Origin: Bacilli bacterium
Lineage (GTDB): Bacteria; Bacillota_I; Bacilli_A; Haloplasmatales; Haloplasmataceae
NCBI GenBank assembly: GCA_012516175.1
Contig: JAAYWZ010000069.1
Location: forward strand, 1 to 41,273
Reading direction: 5' to 3'
DNA: 41,273 bases
Shown here: positions 15,463 to 25,103 of the stretch, piece after piece
How the letters are laid out: each line of letters starts with the position of its first letter
Numbering within the stretch: the first letter of the stretch is position 1
Notes under the pieces: generated by a model
The model's input: only the letters and a program-made list of their open reading frames with translations
The model's database searches: none
What the model was told of the DNA's origin: nothing
Program-made: the position numbers and the translations under genes

Positions 15463-16755
15463 ATGGCTAATAAGGAAATTTTAAAACACACTTTAGCACG
15501 TTTGGAAAATATTGTTGATAAATGCCAATGTAGCACAAGTGTTAACCGTAAATATGAACTAAATCTCGAAAATGGACAAATCTCCTTATTAAGAACCACC
15601 ATCGATCATCAATACTCCGTGACTGTCATTAAGGACCAAAAACAAGGTTCCATTACAATTAATAAAACCGATGAACAAAGTGTAAATGAAGCCATTGATA
15701 AAGTCGTGGAAATTTGTGCGAATTCCGAAGTTGATGAAGCTTATGACATCGCACCCTTCCAAGAACCAAAAGTCTTTGTCAGTGGTGATCGTGAACCGAA
15801 TTTAAACAAGATGTTTGACCTGTTACAAGATTATGTGGAACAAGTTAAAGTTAATTTCCCAACTATTAAGTTAATGGATACAGCCATTAGTTTTACTATT
15901 AGTACGAAACATTTAATGAATTCTAATGGTGTCGATTTCACCGAAACTGAAGGTTACTACGATTTTTCTAGTATGTTTGCGGCAAAAGAAGGAGATAAGA
16001 GTTCATCCTTCAACTATACTGGTTATTATGTTAAAAAACTGGAAAAAGCCTTATTAAGTTATGGTACCTTAAAACGTGTACTTACGGAAACTACTGGTCA
16101 AATCCATACTAAAGGTATACCAGATAAATTTAAAGGTGATGTTATCATTACCCCTGATTGTATGAGCATGTTAGTTTTCTTCGTGGTAAATGTATACCTA
16201 TCTAATATGCCGCTTATTTCTAAAACCAGTCCATTACTTAATAAGCTTGATGAACAGGTTGCTTCACCTTTATTTACCCTCCATGCTGCTCCAAGAGATG
16301 AACGTATTGTTAAGGGGTATCAAGTTACTAATGATGGCTTTGAAGCCCAAAACATGACCATTTTTGATAAAGGTGTGCTCAAAAATTATGTCCTTAACCA
16401 ATATGGAGCTAATAAAACCGGACTTCCTCGTAGTGCGAATGTCGGTGGTTGTTACATCGTTGATAGTGGTGCTACTCCACTAGAAGAAATGATTAGGAGT
16501 TGTAAGCGTGGAGTCTTAGTACATCGAATCTCAGGTGGAAATCCTAATAATAATGGGGATTTATCAGTAGTATTAAAGAACAGTTATTATATCGAAGATG
16601 GTGAAATTAAATATCCATTAAATGAAACAATGATTACCCTAAATCTTAAAGATGCTCTAGCAAATATCACGGAAGTTTCTAAGGAACAAGTGAACTTTGG
16701 TCACGAAATCTATCCCTATATTAAAGTCAAAGATGTATTAATATCTGGTAAATAG
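15463..16755 (+). CDS. tldE: Metalloprotease subunit TldE (PmbA)
   Basis: This is the partner of TldD, 430 residues long, lacking the HExxxH motif as expected for the E subunit. Typical blocks are present: S-N-G-V-D-F near residue 150, L-P-R-S-A-N-V-G-G and a G-D-x-S repeat region near the C-terminus. The start is taken at the ATG at 15463, immediately after GGGGGTGA at the end of tldD. A GTG at 15454 would overlap tldD and has a poorer site. The two subunits are encoded together and should form a heterodimer in the cytoplasm. A strong bidirectional terminator follows. Confidence 0.93.
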   Translation: MANKEILKHTLARLENIVDKCQCSTSVNRKYELNLENGQISLLRTTIDHQYSVTVIKDQKQGSITINKTDEQSVNEAIDKVVEICANSEVDEAYDIAPFQEPKVFVSGDREPNLNKMFDLLQDYVEQVKVNFPTIKLMDTAISFTISTKHLMNSNGVDFTETEGYYDFSSMFAAKEGDKSSSFNYTGYYVKKLEKALLSYGTLKRVLTETTGQIHTKGIPDKFKGDVIITPDCMSMLVFFVVNVYLSNMPLISKTSPLLNKLDEQVASPLFTLHAAPRDERIVKGYQVTNDGFEAQNMTIFDKGVLKNYVLNQYGANKTGLPRSANVGGCYIVDSGATPLEEMIRSCKRGVLVHRISGGNPNNNGDLSVVLKNSYYIEDGEIKYPLNETMITLNLKDALANITEVSKEQVNFGHEIYPYIKVKDVLISGK

Positions 16756-16762
16756 ATAATAT

Positions 16763-16790
16763 AAAAGGATTACCTAGTGGTAATCCTTTT
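16763..16790. terminator. Bidirectional terminator after tldE
   Basis: Twelve-base-pair perfect stem (16763-16774 with 16779-16790), loop TAGT, A run on one side and T run on the other. Confidence 0.85.
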
Positions 16791-16793
16791 GTA

Positions 16794-16973
16794 TTAGCCT
16801 AACCAAAATCTATCCCAATTACTGCGTGTTGGTTTAATCATTCTTTTACTCGTTCTATTATAGTTGCGATGAGAATAAGGTTTATTATGCTTATTTTTTA
16901 ATAGGTAGTAAGTTTTCTTAAACTCATTGATTAAACCATAGATTTCCATAAGAAGTTTTACATCAAGTTCCAT
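16794..16973 (-). CDS. Small basic protein, 59 residues, unknown
   Basis: The start at 16973 (M-E-L-D-V-K) follows AAAGGTGAAAG. The open frame extends further upstream, but without a ribosome binding site. The first half is a predicted helix (L-L-M-E-I-Y-G-L-I-N-E-F-K-K). The second half is very basic and Tyr/Asn/Arg rich, ending in W-D-R-F-W-L-G. It is convergent with tldE and shares its terminator. No family is recognised. It could be a small nucleic-acid-binding protein; a role as a TldD/TldE substrate is only a positional guess. Confidence 0.5.
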   Translation of the reverse strand: MELDVKLLMEIYGLINEFKKTYYLLKNKHNKPYSHRNYNRTSKRMIKPTRSNWDRFWLG

Positions 16974-17097
16974 ACTTTCACCTTTTAACATTCTTGTTAT
17001 ATATTTATGCAAAAAATTTAAAAAGGGAAGGACACTTTTGATAATTGACAAGATTATTAATCAAAAGTACAATGAAGACATGTAGGAAGGTGAAAAA

Positions 17098-17868
17098 ATG
17101 AGCATTATAAAAATAACTGATTTATCGATGAAATATGATAGTAATTTTGTCTTAAATAGTATTAACCTTGATGTAAAGGAAGGGGAAATCATAGGTTATA
17201 TTGGACCTAATGGGGCAGGTAAATCAACAACCGTAAAAATCATGTTAGGTTTAGTTACAGGCTATACTGGTAAAGTAGAAATCTTTGGAGAAAACATTGC
17301 TTTAGGTAATGTCGGATATAAAAAGCGTATTGGGTATGTTCCAGAAGCTGCGGAAATCTACGATAATTTAACTGCTCGTGAATACTTATCCTTTATTGGT
17401 GGATTGTATGGTCTAAGCGATAATGATGTCGATGTTAAAGCTAAGGAACTAATGAAGTTATTTGATATTTATGATTTCTATGATCAACGCATTAATACCT
17501 ATTCTAAAGGGATGCGTCAAAAGGTAGTTATTATCTCTAGTCTACTGCATAATCCTGACCTTTTATTCCTTGATGAGCCCTTATCAGGACTTGATGCGAA
17601 TACAGTGATGGTTATTAAAGAATTACTCTCTCTTTTTAGCCAAAAAGGAAAAACCATCTTTTACTCTTCCCATATTATGGAAGTTGTAGAAAAGATTAGC
17701 AATCGTATTATTTTAATCAATAAAGGACAAATTGTAGCTGATGGTAGTTTTGAAAATCTTAAAGATCAAGTACATGGTTCCACCCTCGAACAAATCTTTA
17801 ATGAGTTAACTGGTTTTAATCAACATGAAGATATCGCCAAAAACATCTTGGCTGTTATAGAGGGATAA
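17098..17868 (+). CDS. ABC transporter ATP-binding protein
   Basis: The ATPase has 256 residues. Walker A is G-P-N-G-A-G-K-S-T-T, the signature is Y-S-K-G-M-R-Q-K, Walker B is L-L-F-L-D-E-P-L-S-G-L-D, and the switch His is in S-S-H-I-M. Sequence style is that of ABC-2 type exporters (EcsA/YtrB-like). It is the first gene of a three-gene unit: the permease starts 1 base after its TAA, and the acetyltransferase overlaps the permease. The ribosome binding site is GGAAGGTG. Substrate cannot be read from sequence. Confidence 0.9.
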   Translation: MSIIKITDLSMKYDSNFVLNSINLDVKEGEIIGYIGPNGAGKSTTVKIMLGLVTGYTGKVEIFGENIALGNVGYKKRIGYVPEAAEIYDNLTAREYLSFIGGLYGLSDNDVDVKAKELMKLFDIYDFYDQRINTYSKGMRQKVVIISSLLHNPDLLFLDEPLSGLDANTVMVIKELLSLFSQKGKTIFYSSHIMEVVEKISNRIILINKGQIVADGSFENLKDQVHGSTLEQIFNELTGFNQHEDIAKNILAVIEG

Positions 17869-17869
17869 T

Positions 17870-19534
17870 ATGAAAGATTTTCTAACATTAAAGATTCTCG
17901 ACCGCTTTCAGTTTATCTTTAAGAAACTAAAGGTTGATTATCCTACGCTAAGAAAAATTCTCCAAATTAAATTCATTATGGATTCACGGAGAGTTCCAGT
18001 AAGTGTGGGACGAACAAAAAAACAGGCTGATAAAGACTTTTTTCATATCTCCTTATTGATTTATGCTTTTATGGGATTTTTTACGATGGTACCCCTTGCG
18101 ATCGTGCTCAATAACAAAATGGCGCTTATGACATTTATTTTTGGACTTATAATGTTTCTGTTATTAATGACTGTTATTGCTGATTTTTCTAGTGTTTTAC
18201 TAGATGTGCGAGATAAATCCATCATCTTAACTAAACCTGTTAATCCTAAAGTATTAACAGTGGCTAAATTCATTCATGTCTTTAGATATTTATTCCTGGT
18301 GACTATATCATTAGTAGGACCTGTGATGGTAACTCTACTAATTAAGTATACTTATCTAGAAGGTACCTTATATGCCTTACTCTTTGTCTTATTGTTTATC
18401 TTTGAAGTAGTGTTACTAAATCTCTTTATCATTGTTTTCACTACCTTGTTATACTTATTCATTTTAAGATTTTTTAGCGGGGAAAAACTTAAAGATATCA
18501 TCAACTATATCCAAATCTTTATGACTTTAGTTATCTCCATAGGTTACCAAATCATTGGGCGAGCTTTTGAAATCACTGAAATATTCGATATTGAATTTAC
18601 TAGTAAATGGTATCATTATCTTCTCATGCCTTTCTGGTTTGGCGGACCATTTGAACTATTCTTTGAAGCAAATTATGATATTTCGATAATCATCTATACT
18701 ATACTCATTATCATAATTCCGATTACTGCCTTTATTATTTACACTAAATCTCTAGGAACTTTTGAAAACAGTCTACTAAAACTAAATCAAGGGGATAAGC
18801 AAAAACCCTATAAAGAAAAACGCAAGTTTATCACTAACATCATCAATAAAACCCCTGAAGAACGTAACTTTTACCGCTTTAGTTATCAAATGCTTAAGAG
18901 TGAACGTGATTTTAAACTACGGGTATATCCATCTTTAGGTTTGTCCATGGTTTTTCCTTTCCTCTTCATGTTTCAGTCAGGATTTGATTTAACTAAACTG
19001 GCTGATTCTAAACAATATCTAAATCTCTACTTCTGTGCTTTCATGATGCCCATGGTAACATATATGTTACGTTATTCAAAAAATTATAAAGCAGCTTGGG
19101 TCTTTTATAGCACACCTATTAGTGACTTTTCTGTCTTTAAAAAAGCTGCACTTAAAGCTTTTCTCATGCGATTATTAGTACCCATTTATTTAGTCGAAAG
19201 TGTTATCTTTACATGCATTTTTGGTATTAGGATAATTCCCGATTTAGTTGCCATCTTTTTCACGATTTTGATCTTTACGATTATTTGTTACAGGGTGTTT
19301 GGTAATTTCATACCATTTTCACAACCTGTGGAAAATGCCAACAAAGGGCAAACTGTCGTATTCTTTATTATAACAGCGATCCTAGGGCTAATGGTTGGTA
19401 TCCATTATGCTGTAACCTTATTTCCAATTTTAATTTATCCTTATAACTTTATTCTTCTAATCATCACGATATTAGCCTGGAAAAAAGGTTTAAACGGAAA
19501 GGTAAATATCAATGGACATCATCGATATAATTAA
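17870..19534 (+). CDS. Large ABC-2 type permease
   Basis: This 554-residue polytopic membrane protein has an N-terminal cytoplasmic region with basic residues. A first set of spans lies between about 60 and 310, a charged central loop at about 310-370 (E-K-R-K-F-I-T-N-I-I-N-K-T-P-E-E-R-N-F), and a second set to the C-terminus. Two half-permeases in one chain agree with a single permease gene following a single ATPase gene. No periplasmic binding protein is present, so export is more likely than import. The 3' end overlaps the start of the acetyltransferase by 23 bases. Confidence 0.8.
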   Translation: MKDFLTLKILDRFQFIFKKLKVDYPTLRKILQIKFIMDSRRVPVSVGRTKKQADKDFFHISLLIYAFMGFFTMVPLAIVLNNKMALMTFIFGLIMFLLLMTVIADFSSVLLDVRDKSIILTKPVNPKVLTVAKFIHVFRYLFLVTISLVGPVMVTLLIKYTYLEGTLYALLFVLLFIFEVVLLNLFIIVFTTLLYLFILRFFSGEKLKDIINYIQIFMTLVISIGYQIIGRAFEITEIFDIEFTSKWYHYLLMPFWFGGPFELFFEANYDISIIIYTILIIIIPITAFIIYTKSLGTFENSLLKLNQGDKQKPYKEKRKFITNIINKTPEERNFYRFSYQMLKSERDFKLRVYPSLGLSMVFPFLFMFQSGFDLTKLADSKQYLNLYFCAFMMPMVTYMLRYSKNYKAAWVFYSTPISDFSVFKKAALKAFLMRLLVPIYLVESVIFTCIFGIRIIPDLVAIFFTILIFTIICYRVFGNFIPFSQPVENANKGQTVVFFIITAILGLMVGIHYAVTLFPILIYPYNFILLIITILAWKKGLNGKVNINGHHRYN

Positions 19535-20051
19535 TGATGGTGAAAAATATAAAAGCCAAATGATGCAGCTTTTACAAAGTACTTTCGCTTGTTACGAGAG
19601 TGATGAGAATGCTAAACTCGAGGTTGAAGATTTACTAAATCCAGAACGTATTTGTTTAGGATTAGTTAATGGCGATACTTTAGTTGGCTTAATAGGGGGA
19701 ATTCCTACTTATAATGGGAATGTTTATGAATTACACTTATTAGTTATTCATCAGGACTACCGAAGACAGGGTTATGGCTCAAAACTCTTACAAGTATTTG
19801 AAGTTGAAGTAAAGAAACGCGGTGCCTATACCATTTATTTAGGTAGTGATGATGAATATAATCAAACAAGTCTAGCAAATCAGGATTTATATGTTGATTT
19901 ATGGGACAAGGTTAAAAATATCAAGAATCTCAACAATCATCCCTATGAGTTTTACCTGAAAAATGGTTATACAATTGTAGGAGTAATGCCCGATGCGAAT
20001 GGTTTAGGTAAACCTGATATCTATCTCGCGAAGCGGGTAAGAGATAAGTAA
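19512..20051 (+). CDS. GNAT acetyltransferase, AAC(6')-Ii-like
   Basis: This 179-residue GNAT enzyme resembles the chromosomal aminoglycoside 6'-N-acetyltransferase AAC(6')-Ii of Enterococcus. Shared blocks are N-P-E-R-I, E-L-H-x-L-V-I, the acetyl-CoA loop Y-R-R-Q-G-Y-G-S-K-L-L, T-I-Y-L-G-S-D-D, L-Y, and the diagnostic H-P-Y-E-F-Y-x-K-N-G-Y with V-G-V-M-P-D-A-N-G and K-P-D-I-Y-L-A-K. The ATG lies within the end of the permease gene (23-base overlap) behind AAAGG. Coupling to an exporter suggests a toxin-handling unit, but this family also acts on other amines. Resistance is inferred, not shown. Confidence 0.8.
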   Translation: MDIIDIINDGEKYKSQMMQLLQSTFACYESDENAKLEVEDLLNPERICLGLVNGDTLVGLIGGIPTYNGNVYELHLLVIHQDYRRQGYGSKLLQVFEVEVKKRGAYTIYLGSDDEYNQTSLANQDLYVDLWDKVKNIKNLNNHPYEFYLKNGYTIVGVMPDANGLGKPDIYLAKRVRDK

Positions 20052-20055
20052 GAAT

Positions 20056-20088
20056 GAAACAAGAGTATCAATGTGATACTCTTGTTTC
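20056..20088 (+). terminator. Strong terminator after the acetyltransferase gene
   Basis: Fifteen-base-pair perfect stem (20056-20070 with 20074-20088) with a three-base loop, then CTTTAT. Confidence 0.85.
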
Positions 20089-20113
20089 TTTATCTATAAA
20101 GAAATTCATTTCA

Positions 20114-20989
20114 TTATTTTTCAATAAATAAGGTATTATTTAAATTTAAATGATGAATGAAATCTTTAATATCATTTAATTGTTTACGATAATCATCAAT
20201 GATACTTTCATCAAAATGGCGAAACATTTTTAAGTCAAAAGTATCTACTCTTGTATCGATAGCGATATATAAGAGATTATTGATAAAAGAAAAAGTGATA
20301 CGATTATGATATTTACGGTCTAGTTCTAAGAGTTTCTCCATAAAGTGGGGTGTGAGAATATAGAATGCTTCGTGTTCATTATCGGAAAAAACGGATAATT
20401 CCTTATTAAATTCCACTGATTCTGTTTTTACGCGCTTCCAACCAAGGAGTCCATCAAAAAAGGAGGGTTGATTAATCAGGATATTAGATTTAAACTTCTT
20501 ATTAAATTGAAACTTATAAACTCTTCCTTGGAAAACGGTAACTACATGGGTATGTTTACCACTATGACGCACATCTTCTAAAGTTACATCAGCTGCTTCA
20601 AAGGCAACTCCTTCATAAACACCTTTCATGTAGTCTTCAGAATAGTAGCGATCTTGTCGTTTTAAGATTTTTGCACCATAAACTTCTTCAGAAGAGAAAC
20701 CTTTACGTGGGTCATATTCACATCCAGGATATATCTGTTCTATTTCTTTAATGAGATATTTACTCTTAAACTCATGACTTAAGTCTTTAAACTTTTTTGA
20801 TGCATAGCCTGCTATTAATCCCCCACCTATGAACCCAGCAAGTAATATTGGTACTGCTCCCCCATAAGTTGCTGCTCCTAGCGGCACCCATAAGATAAAA
20901 CTAATTCCTAACATGATATAACCAAATATCGCTTGGTTTTCTAGTTTCTTTTTCCTCGTTAGAAAGTATTGTAAGTCTTTGTCATCCAT
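20114..20989 (-). CDS. DUF3137 family membrane protein
   Basis: The protein has 291 residues from the ATG at 20989, which GAGGTG precedes by six bases. It opens with a short charged N-terminus and two membrane spans (about 20-62), followed by a soluble domain of about 220 residues. The blocks Y-E-G-V-A-F-E-A-A-D-V-x-L, V-F-Q-G-R-V-Y, E-S-V-E-F-N-K and A-F-Y-I-L-T-P-H-F-M-E are those of DUF3137. Function of the family is not established. It is transcribed away from the DUF1576 gene, whose start is about 100 bases away; the shared intergenic region must hold both promoters. Confidence 0.85.
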   Translation of the reverse strand: MDDKDLQYFLTRKKKLENQAIFGYIMLGISFILWVPLGAATYGGAVPILLAGFIGGGLIAGYASKKFKDLSHEFKSKYLIKEIEQIYPGCEYDPRKGFSSEEVYGAKILKRQDRYYSEDYMKGVYEGVAFEAADVTLEDVRHSGKHTHVVTVFQGRVYKFQFNKKFKSNILINQPSFFDGLLGWKRVKTESVEFNKELSVFSDNEHEAFYILTPHFMEKLLELDRKYHNRITFSFINNLLYIAIDTRVDTFDLKMFRHFDESIIDDYRKQLNDIKDFIHHLNLNNTLFIEK

Positions 20990-21088
20990 CAATAACACCT
21001 CGCTAACATTATAACATTCAACTTTCATCCGATAAAGGAATTATTAACGAAATTTAGACCGAAACTATAAATAACATATGATAGCGAG

Positions 21089-22320
21089 GTGTTAGATATT
21101 ATCAAATGGTTTCTTTATGCCTTTACATTTAGCTTGTTTATATTTGGACTTATGACTGATAGTTTGATAAATATATTAAATGGTTTAAAATCAATCATGA
21201 TATCTCGCAATATCCTCATAACCGATTACTTCCTCGTAGGGGGGATTGGGGCAAGTTTTATTAATGCGGCACTTCTTACCTTTATTTGTCTATTCTTAAT
21301 CCAAATTACGAAAACGAAGATTACGGGAAGTGGGATTGCTGCCATTTTCTCTGTTTCTGGTTTTGCGCTTTTTGGGAAGAATCTTGTTAATGTGTGGTTT
21401 ATGTTTCTCGGAGTAATAATCTATACATTAATTAAACGTGAGAAAATTAGTGACCATCTGTATAGTGCTTTTTTTGGGATGGCGATGGCCCCACTTACAA
21501 GCGAGTTTATCTTTTCAAAATGGTTACCGTTAGAAACAGGCATAATTTTAAGTATAGTTGTCGGGATATTCACTGGTTTAATCATCGTTCCGTTATCACG
21601 TTATTTCTACCGTTTTCATCAAGGGTATTGTTTATATAATACAGGGTTAACTGCAGGATTAATAACGACAATTATCATCAGTATTATGCGATCGGATATA
21701 GTTTAACACCCCATTTATTAGTTTCTAATGGTGATAACCTCCTTATCGGGAGTTTTCTCCTTATCTTATTTGTCTTAATGATTATAGTGGGAATAGTAAC
21801 AGATAATACTGCCTTACGTAATTATCCCCAACTATTTAAGGAAACAGGTAAATTAATGTCAGATTATTTATCTAAGTATGGATTTAGTATCACGATGATT
21901 AATATGGGATTTACGGGGCTGCTTTCCTTAGGATATGTGTTACTTGTTGGTGGTAAGTTAAATGGTCCTGTAACTGGAGCTATTCTAGTTGTTATTGGAT
22001 TTAGTGCCATGGGTAAGCATCCAAAGAATGTTTTCCCAATACTTCTTGGTGTGGGGATCGGTGCAGTAACTAAAATTTGGAACATCAATGATACATCCAT
22101 CATATTAGCAGCGCTTTTTGGGACCTCTTTAGCACCACTTGCGGGTGAGTTTGGTTTTTTTGTGGGGCTTGTGGCTAGTTATATTCATCTATCTGTTACA
22201 GTAAATGTGGTTAGTTTGCATGGTGGATTGAATTTATATAATAATGGTTTTGCGTCAGGATTAGTAGTAGCATTCCTCTATCCAATTATTAGAACATTTT
22301 CACGTAGATTAAATAAATAA
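21089..22320 (+). pseudogene. DUF1576 family membrane protein, disrupted by a frameshift
   Basis: The first frame encodes 205 residues with about six spans and ends with TAA at 21704-21706. The homology resumes in another frame (G-Y-S-L-T-P-H-L-L-V-S-N-G-D-N-L-L-I-G), open from about 21694 to 22320. The two halves resemble one another: each has a G-F-A/G-F-S, L/M-G-K, N-V, P-L-A/T-G-E-F, H-x-G-x-x-L-Y-N-x-G pattern, as expected for a protein with an internal duplication. Restoring one base near 21690-21694 gives a single frame of 411 codons. The first ATG of the second half (21778) has no ribosome binding site. Lesion or sequencing error; role unknown. Confidence 0.75.
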
Positions 22321-22406
22321 TTAATTGCCGAAAACAATAGTTAATTTATCAAGTTTATATTATAATAGTATATAAGCGTTAAAAATAGTTTTATATGGGT
22401 GGTAAA

Positions 22407-23801
22407 ATGAAAGTAAGAACAGTAATCATTACCTTTACAATTATTGGAATACTAACTATTTTTGTTATAAATCATTACTTAACTAATGGTTATGCGATTA
22501 CCTTTATAGAAAAAAACAATATTGCCCCAACTTCACGGGTTAGAGAACTGACAGAAGTCCTTTTACCAGTTGCCTATTATGAATTTGATGAACGTACGGA
22601 ATATTGGGGTTATATTGATGAAAGTGGCGAAGTAGCCATCGCTTTTGAATTTCAAGAAGCTTATGATTTTGATGAAAACTATCTCGCTATCGTTAAGAAA
22701 AACAATCGCTATGGTTTGATTAATACTCGTGGGGAAAGAGTCTTAAACCATTTATATCAACACATCCAATATTTAGGTGAAGATATTTACTATTTAGAAT
22801 CAAGTAATTTTACTGGTTTTATCAAATATAATGATGCTGAGAAAAACTATACAACAATTAAGGAAGTAAAATATGATTTCGTTGGTAGTTTTTCGGAAGG
22901 ATTAGCCTATGTGGTCCGTGATAAAAAAGTTGGTTATATCGATGCCACTGGCACTGAAGTTATTCCCCTTACTTACACTTATCAAGAAGACTTTAACTAT
23001 AGTTTTATGAATGATTATGCATTCGTGCATCAAAATGGTAGGATTGGTATAATTGATAAGAATGGTGATTTTGTCGTTGAACCACAATATGATGAAGTAA
23101 TTAATGAGTATACTTTAAGTTTAGATTTCCAAGACCTTTATTTATCCCATTTTGAAATAATCCCTTTTAGAAAAGATGATAAATGGGGTTACATGGCACC
23201 TAATGGTACAATTATCCTCAATCCAATTTATGATGAAGCTTATCCATTTATTGAAGGTTTAGCAATAATTAGACGTGATCATAAATATAACTATATTAAT
23301 AATTCTGGCGATTTATTGCTTAATGACGATGTTGATCTCGCTAAAGATTTCTATAATGGTTATGCGGTTGTCGCTAACAAGAAAAAAGCGGGTCTAATTA
23401 ACACTAACGGCGAACTCCTCATCGATTTAACTAATGATTATATTGGTGTAGTTAATCAAGGTCGAGTCCTCATCGTTAATAAATCCAATAATAAGTATTA
23501 CAATATTAATAATCTAGAGGACTACTTCACGATTTCTTCTAAAGCTGGTGATGACTTTACTGATTGTGGGGTCTTCTTTGCGAAAAATGAAAATGATTCA
23601 TATAAATCCTATGTGATTTATGATTATCAAGGAAGACGTATCTATGAAGAGATTACTCCTTATGAATACTCCCAAATTACTTATCATGGTAAGACTTATA
23701 TTGTGATGCACGCTTATGAAAAAGCTTCTAATTTAGAGTATTTAACCTATTTAGATGAAAATGGTAATCTATTATGGAAAGTTTATAAGGGTACTAATTA
23801 A
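22407..23801 (+). CDS. WG-repeat protein with N-terminal membrane anchor
   Basis: The protein has 464 residues. A single hydrophobic segment at about 5-27, without a lipobox Cys, acts as a signal anchor, so the rest lies outside the cell membrane. The body contains many copies of the roughly 35-residue WG (KWG) beta-repeat, with cores such as Y-W-G-Y-I-D-E-S-G-E, R-Y-G-L-I-N-T-R-G-E, K-V-G-Y-I-D-A-T-G-T, R-I-G-I-I-D-K-N-G-D and K-W-G-Y-M-A-P-N-G-T. Such repeats are usual in surface proteins of Bacillota; their ligands are unknown. The ATG at 22407 is preferred (GGGTGG upstream); ATG at 22395 would add four residues. A TATAAT lies at 22361-22366 without a clear -35. Confidence 0.85.
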   Translation: MKVRTVIITFTIIGILTIFVINHYLTNGYAITFIEKNNIAPTSRVRELTEVLLPVAYYEFDERTEYWGYIDESGEVAIAFEFQEAYDFDENYLAIVKKNNRYGLINTRGERVLNHLYQHIQYLGEDIYYLESSNFTGFIKYNDAEKNYTTIKEVKYDFVGSFSEGLAYVVRDKKVGYIDATGTEVIPLTYTYQEDFNYSFMNDYAFVHQNGRIGIIDKNGDFVVEPQYDEVINEYTLSLDFQDLYLSHFEIIPFRKDDKWGYMAPNGTIILNPIYDEAYPFIEGLAIIRRDHKYNYINNSGDLLLNDDVDLAKDFYNGYAVVANKKKAGLINTNGELLIDLTNDYIGVVNQGRVLIVNKSNNKYYNINNLEDYFTISSKAGDDFTDCGVFFAKNENDSYKSYVIYDYQGRRIYEEITPYEYSQITYHGKTYIVMHAYEKASNLEYLTYLDENGNLLWKVYKGTN

Positions 23802-23840
23802 TAATAAAAAATCGTAATGACTTTTGATATTATATATAAA

Positions 23841-23865
23841 AAATAAACCGCAAGGTTTATTTTTT
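23841..23865. terminator. Bidirectional terminator
   Basis: Nine-base-pair stem (23841-23849 with 23854-23862), GCAA loop, T run on both strands. It serves the WG-repeat gene (+) and the MFS gene (-). Confidence 0.85.
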
Positions 23866-23890
23866 GTTTAAATAGAAAAAAGTGTTATAA

Positions 23891-25027
23891 TTAAATTGTC
23901 AACTTAGATTTTGCTAGCCGAATGATAATTGAAGTAATTATCGCCATGATAAATAAAATTAACCAAGGAAGGATATTATTAATTCCAAAATGCTGCATCA
24001 GTTCACCACTTAACCAACTACCAAAAGCACTACCTAAACCAAAACTTAAATGGGAGATGCTATAGTAAGCACCTGTCATTTTTTCATCAGCTAACTTACT
24101 AGTTAAGGCATCAAGACTAGGCGCAATGAACATCTCACCTATTATGAAAATTAGGGAACTGAATAAGAGTAAGCTAAAGGATTTTGCTTGTCCCATGAGT
24201 AATAATCCTATTCCAAAGGCGATTACGCCTATACTTAAAGAGTTCAGGTATGAAGTCTTTTTGATAATTCGTCGCGTTATAAATCTTTGCGCGATTATCA
24301 CAAAGACACTCGTTATACTAAAAATTATACTAATAATACTTAGATTAACTAGAAAAGATTTACCTTTAAGAGGTAAGATTACTCTTAACTGAATATAAAG
24401 AGCCCAAATGATGAAGGCAAGGATATTGAGTAAGATAAAGCGCCGATTCTTGCTTAACTCTTTGAAAGGCAAGTGGTTATTATTCTTTTTGGTATTTGGT
24501 AACTTAAAGATGAAGATAGTAATCAATCCATATATGATGGATGAACTGATGAAATAAATAGGGAAGGACAACTTGGCAAATAATAAGGGTACTAAACCTC
24601 CAATGGCTACCCCAAGATTAGCCACGATACCTCTCTTAGAGAAAGCTAAAGTCTTATCAACATCATCTAGTTCTGATATTAGCGCTTTTAGGGTGGGTGG
24701 GAAAACACCTGAACCTAAACCTTTAAGAATTTCAAAGATGATTAAGAAATGATATGATTTACTTAATCCATAAAAGATTAAACTAACTGTAGTTATGATT
24801 ACACCAATAAAAAGGACAAGTTTTCTGCCAATTTTATCTGAAAGAAAACCACTAATCAGTGAGCTAAACTGATAACAGATACTACCTATACCTATTAGTA
24901 AGCCAATTTGACGAAAGGATAGTTTTTGCTTAGTATTAAGTAAAATTGGGAGGATGGGGATATAAATATAATCAGCTAGATGCACTAAGAACACACTGAT
25001 TAAAATATAAGTTAACTGTTTCTTCAT
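23891..25027 (-). CDS. Major facilitator superfamily transporter
   Basis: The protein has 378 residues and about 12 membrane spans. It carries the MFS loop 2-3 signature G-F-L-S-D-K-I-G-R-K and a related one after span 8. A-P-S-L-D-A-L-T-S in the second half resembles multidrug-type MFS exporters. The ATG at 25027 is chosen over 25033 because AAGGAG is too close to the latter. It is divergent from namA, 76 bases away. Substrate unknown. Confidence 0.85.
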   Translation of the reverse strand: MKKQLTYILISVFLVHLADYIYIPILPILLNTKQKLSFRQIGLLIGIGSICYQFSSLISGFLSDKIGRKLVLFIGVIITTVSLIFYGLSKSYHFLIIFEILKGLGSGVFPPTLKALISELDDVDKTLAFSKRGIVANLGVAIGGLVPLLFAKLSFPIYFISSSIIYGLITIFIFKLPNTKKNNNHLPFKELSKNRRFILLNILAFIIWALYIQLRVILPLKGKSFLVNLSIISIIFSITSVFVIIAQRFITRRIIKKTSYLNSLSIGVIAFGIGLLLMGQAKSFSLLLFSSLIFIIGEMFIAPSLDALTSKLADEKMTGAYYSISHLSFGLGSAFGSWLSGELMQHFGINNILPWLILFIMAIITSIIIRLAKSKLTI

Positions 25028-25103
25028 CTTCATTCTCCTTTATATTCGTATATATTTTGTGTTAATTATGAATGTTTATAAATCAATGTGATGGAGGTAA
25101 AAA

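Noticed and set aside
21778-22320. Second DUF1576 half as an independent gene
   Set aside because: Its frame continues upstream of the ATG with conserved sequence to the break near 21694, and there is no ribosome binding site.
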